NCBI GenBank assembly: GCA_937928525.1
Contig: CALFWJ010000001.1
Span: 1 to 8,735, forward strand
DNA length: 8,735 nucleotides
Direction of reading: 5' to 3'
From: an uncultured Alphaproteobacteria bacterium
GTDB lineage: Bacteria; Pseudomonadota; Alphaproteobacteria; UBA2136; UBA6156
Part shown: piece after piece, positions 1 to 6,546 of the stretch
Layout: every line of letters begins with the position of its first letter
Numbering within the stretch: position 1 is the stretch's first letter
Program-made: the position numbers and the translations under genes
The notes under the pieces: generated by a model
What the model saw: the letters and a program-made list of their open reading frames with translations, nothing else
Databases searched by the model: none
What the model was told of the DNA's origin: nothing

Positions 1-239
1 GTTTGCTCTTGTTTGTTATTCTGCACATCATTAACAAAAACCCAAGCTCACCCCACTGGCGCGCCACAGGTACGTTTTTGGTAGGCTACGCTATTTTCCG
101 CTTTAGCATAGAATACGTACGCCAGCCCGACGCCCTCGCCCATCTGCAAGGCGGTATTTATACGCACATTACGCAAGGTCAATTGCTGTGCATCCCGATG
201 TTGTTGTTGGGTGTTTATTTTTTAACGCGTCGTTCATAA
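1..239 (+). CDS. lgt: Prolipoprotein diacylglyceryl transferase, C-terminal part (5' end outside the window)
   Basis: Lgt moves the diacylglyceryl group of phosphatidylglycerol onto the lipobox cysteine of prolipoproteins in the inner membrane, the first step of lipoprotein maturation. Only about the last 78 residues are visible, and the frame is open to the left edge, so the TTG at position 3 is not a real start. The fragment carries the family's C-terminal signature FRFSIEYVRQPD; its Arg and the Glu four residues later match the essential Arg239/Glu243 pair of E. coli Lgt. This is followed by a GQ-L-IPM-type segment, LLCIPMLLLGVYFL, which is the last membrane helix and ends in a short RRS tail. 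The N-terminal part with the HGGL motif lies outside. A terminator follows directly, so lgt is not co-transcribed with midA. Identification is firm from the C-terminal motif. Confidence 0.93.
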   Translation, partial: LLLFVILHIINKNPSSPHWRATGTFLVGYAIFRFSIEYVRQPDALAHLQGGIYTHITQGQLLCIPMLLLGVYFLTRRS

Positions 240-266
240 AAAAAGGCGCTATTAAGCGCCTTTTTT
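238..266 (+). terminator. Rho-independent terminator after lgt, probably bidirectional
   Basis: The perfect 6-bp stem GGCGCT (245-250) / AGCGCC (255-260) closes a 4-base ATTA loop. It is preceded by a run of A (238-244) and followed by six T (261-266), so it should terminate transcription on both strands. It starts at the lgt stop codon. On the minus strand the loop supplies a TAA that closes the small open frame described separately. Confidence 0.93.
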
Positions 267-383
267 ATATTTAATCCCTTTTTCTGAAACTTCAAAAGAT
301 ATCATCTCTATCATAATTTCCATATTAAAGGTACGAACACTTTCTTGAATTTCTCGATATGTAATAGTGTCTTTAAAATTAAA
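252..383 (-). other. Possible degenerate small reading frame with a histone-fold-like stretch
   Basis: A minus-strand frame is open for 43 codons between an in-frame TAA (384-386) and its stop TAA (252-254), which lies in the loop of the shared terminator. There is no ATG before codon 21 and no Shine-Dalgarno sequence, so an intact gene is unlikely. If started at the first ATG (321-323) it would give only 23 residues. The segment FNFKDTITYREIQESVR resembles the loop-2/alpha-3 part of eukaryotic histone H2B (YNKRSTITSREIQTAVR, from memory): 10 of 17 positions are identical and three more are conservative. The region is more AT-rich than the neighbouring genes. It could be the decayed 3' end of a transferred gene, or a coincidence in AT-rich intergenic DNA. 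I favour non-coding or pseudogene status. Confidence 0.2.
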
Positions 384-401
384 TTACTTTCTATTTCTAG
401 C

Positions 402-436
402 TTTCCGACTTATCTCACTCGTACTATACTTATTGC
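402..436 (+). promoter_or_regulatory. Predicted leaderless promoter of midA
   Basis: The -10-like hexamer TATACT lies at 425-430, exactly six bases before the ATG at 437. Transcription would therefore start at or next to the A of the start codon. The -35 region is weak (TTTCCG at 402-407 with a 17-base spacer). No Shine-Dalgarno sequence precedes the ATG. The same spacing occurs before ruvA and the gene at 7384. Confidence 0.6.
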
Positions 437-1468
437 ATGCCTAACGCTTCCCTCAGCCCTCTAGAAGAAAAACTCGCCGCACACATCCAAAAAAACGGCG
501 CAATTACAGTGGCCGACTTCATGACCACCGCTCTTTATGACCCAGTCTACGGCTACTACACCACCAAAAACCCCTTCACCGACTTTACCACTGCGCCCGA
601 AATAACCCCCCTCTTTGGTGAAGTCATTGCCGTTTGGATTGTCACCACGTGGCAGCACATGAGCCAGCAAACAGGTCACAACGCTTTTAACCTCATCGAG
701 TGCGGCCCCGGCCGCGGCACCCTCATGTACGACGTCCTCCGTACCCTCAAAAAAATAGCACCAGATGTGCATCGTGCCGCAACCGTTCACATGCTAGAAA
801 CATCCCCCACTCTCACATCTACGCAAGAAGAAACCTTGCAAGACCACACAGTCACATGGCATAAAAACATCACTGAAGTACCCAACGAGCGCCCCGTTAT
901 TTTAATCGCGAACGAATTCCTAGACGCCTTCCCGATTGAGCAATACGCCAAAATAAATAATAAATGGCAAGAGCGCTGCGTGAATTATACACCCGAAAAA
1001 AACTTCTACTTCACCGAGCAGAAAACCAATGTAAGCACACAAAACTTCTCCACCAACAATGATTTTTACGAAACCTCAACCGCTCAAGATGCATGGCTAG
1101 ATTCGCTGCAAAATCACTTTGCTAACGTGCCACTACAAACCCTCTTTATCGATTACGCCATAGCGGGCGGCGATACTCTGCAAGCCCTTAAAAACCATGA
1201 ATTTACGCCCGTGCTCCAAAATATTGGCAAAGCTGATTTAACCGCGCATGTTAACTTTGAACGACTTGCGCAAAATCTTCCTAACACGCAAATAACCGAC
1301 ATGAGTGCCTTCCTCACCCAATATGGCCTACCGCTGCGCCTGAATGGCCTGATAGAAAACGCATCGCCAGAGCTAAAAGAAGAGCTCATGCGCGTGGCCG
1401 AACGCTTATTAAGCCCAGAGCAGATGGGTACTCTGTTCAAATGCCTCACGCACCATAATAATTTTTAA
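437..1468 (+). CDS. midA: MidA/NDUFAF7-family class I SAM-dependent methyltransferase (COG1565, DUF185)
   Basis: The 343-residue product belongs to the family of mitochondrial NDUFAF7/MidA, which methylates an arginine of a complex I subunit during assembly. The bacterial substrate is not established. Visible family features in order are the N-terminal ADFMTTALYDPVYGYY segment (about 26-41), the FTTAPEITPLFGE motif (about 50-62), SAM-binding motif I ECGPGRGTL (88-96) and the IANEFLDAFPIEQY signature (157-170). The C-terminal LxPEQMGxLFK segment is also typical. Length fits the family. The ATG at 437 is the first in frame and gives the expected N-terminus; it has no ribosome binding site and probably heads a leaderless message. 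lgt followed by midA is a common alphaproteobacterial order, but the partner gene often next in line (pgeF, laccase-domain) is absent here. The gene ends just before a convergent small gene. Confidence 0.9.
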   Translation: MPNASLSPLEEKLAAHIQKNGAITVADFMTTALYDPVYGYYTTKNPFTDFTTAPEITPLFGEVIAVWIVTTWQHMSQQTGHNAFNLIECGPGRGTLMYDVLRTLKKIAPDVHRAATVHMLETSPTLTSTQEETLQDHTVTWHKNITEVPNERPVILIANEFLDAFPIEQYAKINNKWQERCVNYTPEKNFYFTEQKTNVSTQNFSTNNDFYETSTAQDAWLDSLQNHFANVPLQTLFIDYAIAGGDTLQALKNHEFTPVLQNIGKADLTAHVNFERLAQNLPNTQITDMSAFLTQYGLPLRLNGLIENASPELKEELMRVAERLLSPEQMGTLFKCLTHHNNF

Positions 1469-1469
1469 A

Positions 1470-1502
1470 CAAAGAAAAGAAGCCCAACTTAAAGTTGAGC
1501 TT
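1470..1502 (-). terminator. Hairpin terminator of the minus-strand 75-residue gene
   Basis: Arms 1480-1489 and 1493-1502 pair with one C-A mismatch (AAGCCCAACT / AGTTGAGCTT). Read on the minus strand, the hairpin is followed by the T-rich CTTTTCTTTG (1479 down to 1470). On the plus strand no T run follows, so it serves mainly the minus-strand gene. The TAA stop of that gene (1489-1491) lies at the apex of the hairpin. Confidence 0.7.
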
Positions 1503-1716
1503 CCAATCCTTCAAAACCAGCTTTTAAAAGTTGTGAGCTTGCTCCCTCAAACTTTCCTTGGCCGGAAAACCAAGTGCGGACCGCACTCGTTGCGCGCACA
1601 ATTTGATCTTCCGGCGCATTTGCCCTGCTTATTGTTTCTACCCAATCATCATGAGAGAAAACAAACGCAGGCTCTTTAGTATATAAAATGGTCTTAGATT
1701 TTTGGGGAACTGCCAT
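1489..1716 (-). CDS. Hypothetical 75-residue protein, family not recognised
   Basis: I do not recognise this protein. It is supported as a real gene by an AGGAG Shine-Dalgarno sequence nine bases before the ATG (the best ribosome binding site on this strand), by a promoter-like sequence upstream, and by a terminator hairpin containing its stop codon. The 75 residues have no signal peptide, membrane helix or cysteine. The N-terminus MAVPQKSKTILYTKEP is basic and probably extended. The middle (HDDWVETISRANAPEDQIVRA) is acidic and helix-prone. The C-terminal half has WFSGQGKFEGASSQLL and ends in GFEGLEAQL. The MAVP start recalls ribosomal protein L32, but nothing beyond it fits. It is convergent with midA and divergent from ruvA, so it is transcribed alone. 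Its size and single-gene unit would suit a small cytosolic regulatory or stress protein, but this is a guess. Confidence 0.75.
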   Translation of the reverse strand: MAVPQKSKTILYTKEPAFVFSHDDWVETISRANAPEDQIVRATSAVRTWFSGQGKFEGASSQLLKAGFEGLEAQL

Positions 1717-1724
1717 AACTCATT

Positions 1725-1791
1725 ACTCCTGTGACAAAAGACATATCCCCGTCCTTACTGTATATATGGTGTGCAAATGATGCATTTTCAA
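1725..1791 (-). promoter_or_regulatory. Probable promoter and ribosome binding site of the 75-residue gene
   Basis: On the minus strand, TTGAAA (1791 to 1786; 5 of 6 consensus) and TATATA (1766 to 1761) form a -35/-10 pair with a long 19-base spacer. The AGGAG Shine-Dalgarno sequence follows near 1730-1726, nine bases before the ATG at 1716. Unlike midA and ruvA, this transcript would carry a normal 5' leader of about 40 bases. Confidence 0.5.
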
Positions 1792-1826
1792 GTGCTCACC
1801 ACTAAATAAATTGCTATAGTCATCTT
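1791..1826 (+). promoter_or_regulatory. Predicted leaderless, extended -10 promoter of the ruvA operon
   Basis: TGC-TATAGT (1812-1820) is an extended -10 element, with TATAGT at 1815-1820 and exactly six bases before the ATG at 1827. No clear -35 box or Shine-Dalgarno sequence is seen. The LexA-type SOS boxes I looked for (GTTC-N7-GTTC and CTG-N10-CAG forms) are not evident here, so damage control of the operon is not supported by the sequence. Confidence 0.6.
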
Positions 1827-2432
1827 ATGATTCATTTTTTACAAGGCACAGTGGCAGAAGTAGGGCTAGATAGCCTGGTTATTAATGTGCAAGGCATTGG
1901 CTACCATGCCTTTTGTAGCACACGTACCCTCAGCAGCGCCCGTAAAGATGAGCACATGCATCTGGCCACCCACCTACATGTGCGCGAACAAGAGATGACC
2001 CTCTTTGGCTTCGCAACCGGCGCCGAGCGCACCATGTTCACTACGCTTACTAAAGTTTCTGGCGTTGGCCCTAAAGTTGGCCTCGCCATTTTATCTACTT
2101 TAACCAGCCAAGAAATTGCTGAAGCCATCACCCTTAAAAACGGAAAAATGATTGCCCGTGCCAACGGTGTTGGCCCCAAATTAGGCGAGCGTGTTGTGCG
2201 TGAACTTCAAGGCAAACTAGACGGTCTAGCCCTCGCAGGTATGAGCGTTGACGGCGCCACAATTAACGACACAGAAACCCCCTCTGGCAGCATCGCGCAA
2301 GATGTTTTATCAGCTCTCACCAACCTTGGTTATAAACCTGAACACGCGCAAAAAGTGCTCAGCGAAACAGCTCAAGCTCTACCCGATGCAAGCTTTGATA
2401 TTCTATTAAAAAATACACTTAAATCATTGTAA
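1827..2432 (+). CDS. ruvA: Holliday junction branch migration protein RuvA
   Basis: RuvA tetramers bind four-way DNA junctions and load the RuvB motor rings for branch migration in recombinational repair. The 201-residue length matches the family (E. coli about 203). Domains in order are the N-terminal OB fold (MIHFLQGTV to about residue 62, with GIGYHAFCS and REQEMTLFGF), the double helix-hairpin-helix domain with SGVGPKVGLAIL (78-89) and NGVGPKLGERVV (113-124), an acidic Thr/Ser-rich linker (about 140-155), and the C-terminal RuvB-binding domain III (about 156-201, DVLSALTNLGYKPEHA). The acidic pin, Glu55-Asp56 in E. coli, reads Glu54-Gln55-Glu56 here. The gene heads a run of five plus-strand genes. 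ruvC is not upstream in the window. Confidence 0.97.
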   Translation: MIHFLQGTVAEVGLDSLVINVQGIGYHAFCSTRTLSSARKDEHMHLATHLHVREQEMTLFGFATGAERTMFTTLTKVSGVGPKVGLAILSTLTSQEIAEAITLKNGKMIARANGVGPKLGERVVRELQGKLDGLALAGMSVDGATINDTETPSGSIAQDVLSALTNLGYKPEHAQKVLSETAQALPDASFDILLKNTLKSL

Positions 2433-2446
2433 TATATTCAAAAAAA

Positions 2447-2453
2447 AGAAGGA
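2447..2453 (+). promoter_or_regulatory. Shine-Dalgarno sequence of the UPF0173 gene
   Basis: AGAAGGA ends nine bases before the ATG at 2463. It fixes this start and shows that translation is independent of ruvA, whose stop lies 30 bases upstream with no terminator between them. Confidence 0.75.
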
Positions 2454-2462
2454 ATAATAGTT

Positions 2463-3212
2463 ATGAACCAAAAAAATAATGCTACCACAGCCCTTACTTA
2501 TTTAGGCCATAGCGCTGTTAAAATTGTCTACGGAGATGCGGTTATTTTAATCGACCCATTCTTATCTGCATCGCCCACATTTACCGCTAGCGATGTGAAC
2601 TACGACGACGTAATTAAAGACGTCACCCACATCCTCCTCACCCACGGCCACGATGACCACGTGGGCGATACTTTAGCCATTGCAAAAGCGACAGGTGCCG
2701 AAGTTATTGCCATGGTCGAGCTCTGCATGTTCCTCAAAAACCAAGATGTTGAAAATGTAAACATGATGAACCTTGGCGGTACCGTTAAAATTAACAAAGA
2801 TGTATCGGTTACTTTCGTGCAAGCGCATCACTCTAGCAGCACAGTTATTGACGGCCAAAATGTGTATTTAGGTAACCCTGCCGGACTTATTATCACCACG
2901 CCAGACGACGTGATTTACCACATGGGCGATACCGATATTTTTGGCGACATGGAACTCATTGATGCCATGTACGAGCCTACCATCGGCCTTGTACCTATCG
3001 GCGATAAATTTACTATGGGTGCCCAAAGTGCTGCCATTGCCTGCACGCAATTCTTCAACTTCGATACCATTGTGCCCATTCACTACGGCACCTTCCCACA
3101 AATCGATAAAAACGCCAACGCCTTTGCCCACGCCTACGAAACCATGGCCAACGCAAACGACGAACACGACGCTGCAACCGTGATGGCCCTTAATGTTGGA
3201 GACACACTATAA
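2463..3212 (+). CDS. UPF0173-type metal-dependent hydrolase (metallo-beta-lactamase fold)
   Basis: The 249-residue cytosolic protein belongs to the UPF0173/YtkL-like branch of the metallo-beta-lactamase superfamily, whose physiological substrate is unknown. The metal-binding motif THGHDDHVGD (60-69) gives the HxHxDH ligands. Further metal-site candidates are the His pair in QAHHSSS (122-123), Asp156 and Asp158 in MGDTDIFGD, and His207 in PIHYGTFP. The N-terminal YLGHSAVKI and the IDPFL strand are typical of the family, as is VPIGDKFTMG (177-186). It has no signal peptide. It is separated from ruvA by 30 bases, with a good Shine-Dalgarno sequence. Its TAA overlaps the ATG of the next gene by one base (TAATG), which implies coupled translation with the transporter. 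The family assignment is firm, the function is not. Confidence 0.92.
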   Translation: MNQKNNATTALTYLGHSAVKIVYGDAVILIDPFLSASPTFTASDVNYDDVIKDVTHILLTHGHDDHVGDTLAIAKATGAEVIAMVELCMFLKNQDVENVNMMNLGGTVKINKDVSVTFVQAHHSSSTVIDGQNVYLGNPAGLIITTPDDVIYHMGDTDIFGDMELIDAMYEPTIGLVPIGDKFTMGAQSAAIACTQFFNFDTIVPIHYGTFPQIDKNANAFAHAYETMANANDEHDAATVMALNVGDTL

Positions 3213-4300
3213 TGATTTCTTATGGCGCGCTATTAGCTCTGTTTACTGTTAGCCTTTGGGCATTAGGGAACTGCTTATTGGCGCTTTCTATCCACTTTTT
3301 AAACGTGCATCCTATTGCTTTTATTATGCAGGTTTATATTTGGTCTGGTTTAGCGCTCCTTATTGTTGGTCGCCTAGATAGTTCCAAAAACATTGTGACC
3401 CTCCGAGAAACGCTAAAATCTCCTCTTACTTGGGGGTATGGTGCCGCCGAGCTTCTGCTTGGTTTATTTACCATGCTTATTTTAGTGAGCATCTCTCCCG
3501 CCGAAGAAAGCTTTTTAAGCCGCATCAGCGTTCCTATCGCTGTACTATTTGGCCTGTTCTTTTTACACAAACAACCCAATAAGCTCGACTGGCAATGCTT
3601 CTTTCCTATGCTTATGGGGATTGGTATTATTTTGGTTGGCATCGCCCCCGACCAACTGCTTTACATTACTATTCTTGTTGTGCTTGCTGCCGTTGTACTG
3701 GTGCTGCGTGGTCTCGCGGTTGAATATCACCCCATTTTTGCCAAAGCAACTAACATCCGCCAACGCTGCCGAGTTACAGGCACTATTGTATTGCTATCTG
3801 GCCTGTTTGTCTGCGGCACACTCATGGCCCTGGCTCTGTTAAAAGAAAATATTCCCGCCATCAGCAACCTTTTCCCCTCACTGCCTACAGTGGCTGACTT
3901 TACCCACAAACCCACTTTCTACTTCGCCGTTTTCCATGGCGCTATTATTATTGCACTTACCCGCTACCTTTACTTCCGTAGCATTAGCCTTATCTCGAAC
4001 ACAACCTTCCTTATGTTTGCAGCCTGCACACCGTTTGTAACCTATTTCATGCAAGAAATCTTAGGTATCTTTGGTCTCTTAAGTAATATCCCTGAGCTCA
4101 GTTGGAATCTTATTATCGGCGGCCTTATCGTTACCTTAACTTCACTTTGGGCAGCTTTCGCGCGCGAAATAACCACATCAGAAGACGCAATTGACAACGC
4201 TATTAAATCAATCACCGATGAACAATCGGCTAAAATAGCCGAAGAGCAACGCTTTATCGACGCTCTAAACCCTGAAGAACACCCAAACAAGAAAAAATAG
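3212..4300 (+). CDS. DMT-superfamily (EamA-like) inner-membrane transporter
   Basis: The 362-residue protein has about ten hydrophobic helices (roughly 4-28, 34-53, 72-92, 103-119, 130-145, 148-168, 189-210, 235-251, 260-284, 296-316), which fits the drug/metabolite transporter fold built of two EamA repeats. The segment [28 protein letters not shown] (94-121) is the usual end of the first repeat. Family members export or exchange amino acids, purines, SAM or other metabolites; the substrate cannot be read from the sequence. After the last helix there is a polar tail of about 45 residues rich in Glu and Asp, ending in Lys-Lys-Lys, longer than in most relatives. The start ATG overlaps the upstream stop, and GGAG at 3198-3201 can serve as ribosome binding site. 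ruvB begins one base after its stop. Confidence 0.85.
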   Translation: MISYGALLALFTVSLWALGNCLLALSIHFLNVHPIAFIMQVYIWSGLALLIVGRLDSSKNIVTLRETLKSPLTWGYGAAELLLGLFTMLILVSISPAEESFLSRISVPIAVLFGLFFLHKQPNKLDWQCFFPMLMGIGIILVGIAPDQLLYITILVVLAAVVLVLRGLAVEYHPIFAKATNIRQRCRVTGTIVLLSGLFVCGTLMALALLKENIPAISNLFPSLPTVADFTHKPTFYFAVFHGAIIIALTRYLYFRSISLISNTTFLMFAACTPFVTYFMQEILGIFGLLSNIPELSWNLIIGGLIVTLTSLWAAFAREITTSEDAIDNAIKSITDEQSAKIAEEQRFIDALNPEEHPNKKK

Positions 4301-4301
4301 C

Positions 4302-5306
4302 ATGACCGAAGCCCCAGACCTAGAAAACCGCATCGTCGACTTCGAGCCACAAGCTCAAGACACGCAAGAAAGCTCGCTACGCCCAACCTCTTTGGCTGAA
4401 TTTATTGGCCAAGACAAACTGAAAGATAACCTTAAAATCTTTATTGAAGCCACAAAAGCCCGCGGTACAGCGCTAGACCACGTGCTGCTGTATGGCCCAC
4501 CAGGCCTTGGAAAAACCTCGCTCAGCAATATATTAAGTAAAGAGCTGGGCGTTGGCTTTCGCGCGACCTCAGGCCCCGTCATCGAAAAAGCGGGCGACCT
4601 CGCTGCCATCCTCACCAGCCTCGAACCTCACGACGTTTTGTTTATCGATGAAATTCACCGTTTATCTTCGCACGTGGAGGAAATTTTGTACCCCGCTATG
4701 GAGGACTTCAACCTCGACATTATCATCGGTGAAGGCCCTGCCGCCCGCACCGTAAAAGTCGATGTACCCCCCTTCACACTGGTTGGCGCCACCACCCGTG
4801 CAGGTATGCTCAGCAATCCACTACGCGACCGTTTTGGCGTGCAATGCCGCATGGAATTCTACACACCTAACCAACTGGTAACCATTATTACCCGCGCGGC
4901 TGAACTGCTAGACGTAAAGCTCGATAACGATGGCGCACACGAAATTGCCAAACGCTCGCGCGGCACGCCCCGTATTGCCAACCGCCTGCTTAAACGGGTG
5001 CGAGATTTTGCCGCCGTGGAAAATAACAGCCACATCACATCAGCTCTGGCCGACACCGCCCTCACCCGCCTAGAAGTCGACCACCTCGGCCTAGATAATA
5101 ACGACCACCGCTACCTAGATGTACTGATTAACAAGTTCGCGACCGGCCCCACCGGCCTAGACACCCTCGCGGCCAGCATGGCCGAAAGCCGTGACACCAT
5201 CGAAGACGTCATCGAACCCTTCTTGCTGCAACTCGGATTCATCCAACGCACGCCTAAAGGCCGTACAGCAACGCAACTCGCCCAAAATCATCTTAAAAAT
5301 GCCTGA
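4302..5306 (+). CDS. ruvB: Holliday junction branch migration ATPase RuvB
   Basis: RuvB is the AAA+ hexameric motor that pumps DNA through the RuvA-bound junction. The 334 residues match the family length. Motifs in order are [18 protein letters not shown] (27-44), Walker A GPPGLGKT (65-72), Walker B LFIDEIHR (113-120), sensor 1 GATTRAG (162-168), the arginine-finger region NPLRDRFG (172-179) and sensor 2 [11 protein letters not shown] (220-230). The C-terminal winged helix covers about 258-334, with GPTGLDTLA and a [10 protein letters not shown] segment. All catalytic residues are present. The ATG lies one base after the transporter stop without a clear Shine-Dalgarno sequence, so translation is probably coupled. 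Its last eight bases overlap alaA. Two unrelated genes separate it from ruvA, unlike the usual adjacent ruvA-ruvB pair. Confidence 0.98.
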   Translation: MTEAPDLENRIVDFEPQAQDTQESSLRPTSLAEFIGQDKLKDNLKIFIEATKARGTALDHVLLYGPPGLGKTSLSNILSKELGVGFRATSGPVIEKAGDLAAILTSLEPHDVLFIDEIHRLSSHVEEILYPAMEDFNLDIIIGEGPAARTVKVDVPPFTLVGATTRAGMLSNPLRDRFGVQCRMEFYTPNQLVTIITRAAELLDVKLDNDGAHEIAKRSRGTPRIANRLLKRVRDFAAVENNSHITSALADTALTRLEVDHLGLDNNDHRYLDVLINKFATGPTGLDTLAASMAESRDTIEDVIEPFLLQLGFIQRTPKGRTATQLAQNHLKNA

Positions 5307-6540
5307 CAATCCCCTCTCCATCTATAAATCATCAAAACTAGACGACGTCTGCTACGATATCCGCGGCGAAGTCCTCGATACCGCAACTAGACTAGAAGAC
5401 GAAGGCCACCGCATTCTCAAACTCAACATCGGCAACCCAGCACCGTTTGGCTTTAACGCCCCCGATGAAATCATTACCGACATAGTCCAAAACCTCCGTA
5501 AAGCCCAAGGCTATACAGAAAGTAAAGGCCTGTTTGCCGCCCGTAAAGCTATTATGCAAGAATGCCAAAAAGACGGCATCACAGGCGTAAATTTAGAAGA
5601 TATTTACCTTGGCAATGGCGTGAGCGAGCTGATTGTTATGGCCATGCAAGGCCTCCTTAACACAGGCGACGAAGTCCTCATCCCCGCTCCAGATTATCCA
5701 TTATGGACTGCCGCTGTGCACCTTAGCGGCGGTAAAGCCGTACACTATCGCTGCGACGAAAGCAGCGCTTGGCAACCTGACGTGCAAGATATCCGTGCCA
5801 AAATAACGTCTAAAACCAAAGGCTTAGTGCTCATTAACCCCAACAACCCCACAGGCGCAGTCTACACGCGCGAAACATTAAGCGCCCTCGCAAAACTCGC
5901 CGCCGAGAAAAATCTCATCCTATTCGCTGACGAAATTTATTCCAAAATTTTATACGACGATGCCACCTTTATCCCCATGGCAAAAATCATCCAACAAGAA
6001 ACACCAGAAGTGCTATGCCTCAGCTTTAACGGCCTCTCCAAAAACTACCGCGCGGCTGGTTTTCGTTGTGGCTGGATGATTATCCACGGCAACAAACGCC
6101 CCGCCAAGTCTTACATTGAAGGCCTTACTATGCTGGCTTCTATGCGGCTGTGCGCCAACGTCCCCGCCATGTTTGGCGTGCAAACGGCTCTTGGCGGTCA
6201 TCAATCTATTCACGATTTAACCGCCCAGGGCGGCCGCTTATATGCCCAGCGCGAACTCACTTACAATGCCCTTACTCAAATCCCAGGCCTCACCACTACC
6301 AAACCTGACGGTGCATTTTACTTCTTCCCCAAGCTCGACATCAAAAAATTCAAAATTAAGTCCGACCAACAATTTATCCTCGATTTCCTTAAAAGCCAAA
6401 AAGTGCTCCTTGTCCACGGCAGCGCCTTCAACTGGCCAGAACCCGACCACTTCCGCCTTGTTTTCCTCCCGCAACGAGACGACCTCCTTCCTGCCATCAA
6501 CGGCCTAGATCAATTTTTAGCCACCTATCGCCAAAGCTAA
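5299..6540 (+). CDS. alaA: Alanine aminotransferase AlaA (PLP fold type I)
   Basis: This enzyme transaminates pyruvate with glutamate to give alanine. The 413-residue product is very close to E. coli AlaA (405 residues) along its whole length, with shared blocks such as [13 protein letters not shown] (11-23), [13 protein letters not shown] (40-52), [14 protein letters not shown] (100-113), [12 protein letters not shown] (129-140), [12 protein letters not shown] (178-189) and [17 protein letters not shown] (274-290). PLP contacts are Asp211 in ADEIY and Schiff-base Lys248 in [13 protein letters not shown]. Arg386 in DHFRLVFLP should bind the substrate carboxylate. The ATG at 5299 overlaps the ruvB end by eight bases. 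Longer in-frame starts upstream, as far as 5191, lie inside ruvB and add 36 unrelated residues, so they are not used. It ends the five-gene block. Confidence 0.95.
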   Translation: MPDNPLSIYKSSKLDDVCYDIRGEVLDTATRLEDEGHRILKLNIGNPAPFGFNAPDEIITDIVQNLRKAQGYTESKGLFAARKAIMQECQKDGITGVNLEDIYLGNGVSELIVMAMQGLLNTGDEVLIPAPDYPLWTAAVHLSGGKAVHYRCDESSAWQPDVQDIRAKITSKTKGLVLINPNNPTGAVYTRETLSALAKLAAEKNLILFADEIYSKILYDDATFIPMAKIIQQETPEVLCLSFNGLSKNYRAAGFRCGWMIIHGNKRPAKSYIEGLTMLASMRLCANVPAMFGVQTALGGHQSIHDLTAQGGRLYAQRELTYNALTQIPGLTTTKPDGAFYFFPKLDIKKFKIKSDQQFILDFLKSQKVLLVHGSAFNWPEPDHFRLVFLPQRDDLLPAINGLDQFLATYRQS

Positions 6541-6546
6541 AAGCTT

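Noticed and set aside
461..790. 109-residue open frame on the minus strand inside midA
   Set aside because: It is antisense to a well-identified gene, has a low-complexity Gly/Val-rich translation typical of a shadow frame, and has no ribosome binding site.
1489..1716. MAVP start suggesting ribosomal protein L32
   Set aside because: Only the first four residues agree; the basic core expected of L32 is absent and the protein has no cysteines.
2868..3167. 99-residue minus-strand frame opposite the UPF0173 gene
   Set aside because: The Gly/Val-rich translation mirrors the codon bias of the sense gene, and the sense frame carries full family motifs.
5191..5298. N-terminal extension of alaA by 36 residues
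   Set aside because: It lies inside the ruvB coding sequence, and alignment with E. coli AlaA begins right after the ATG at 5299.
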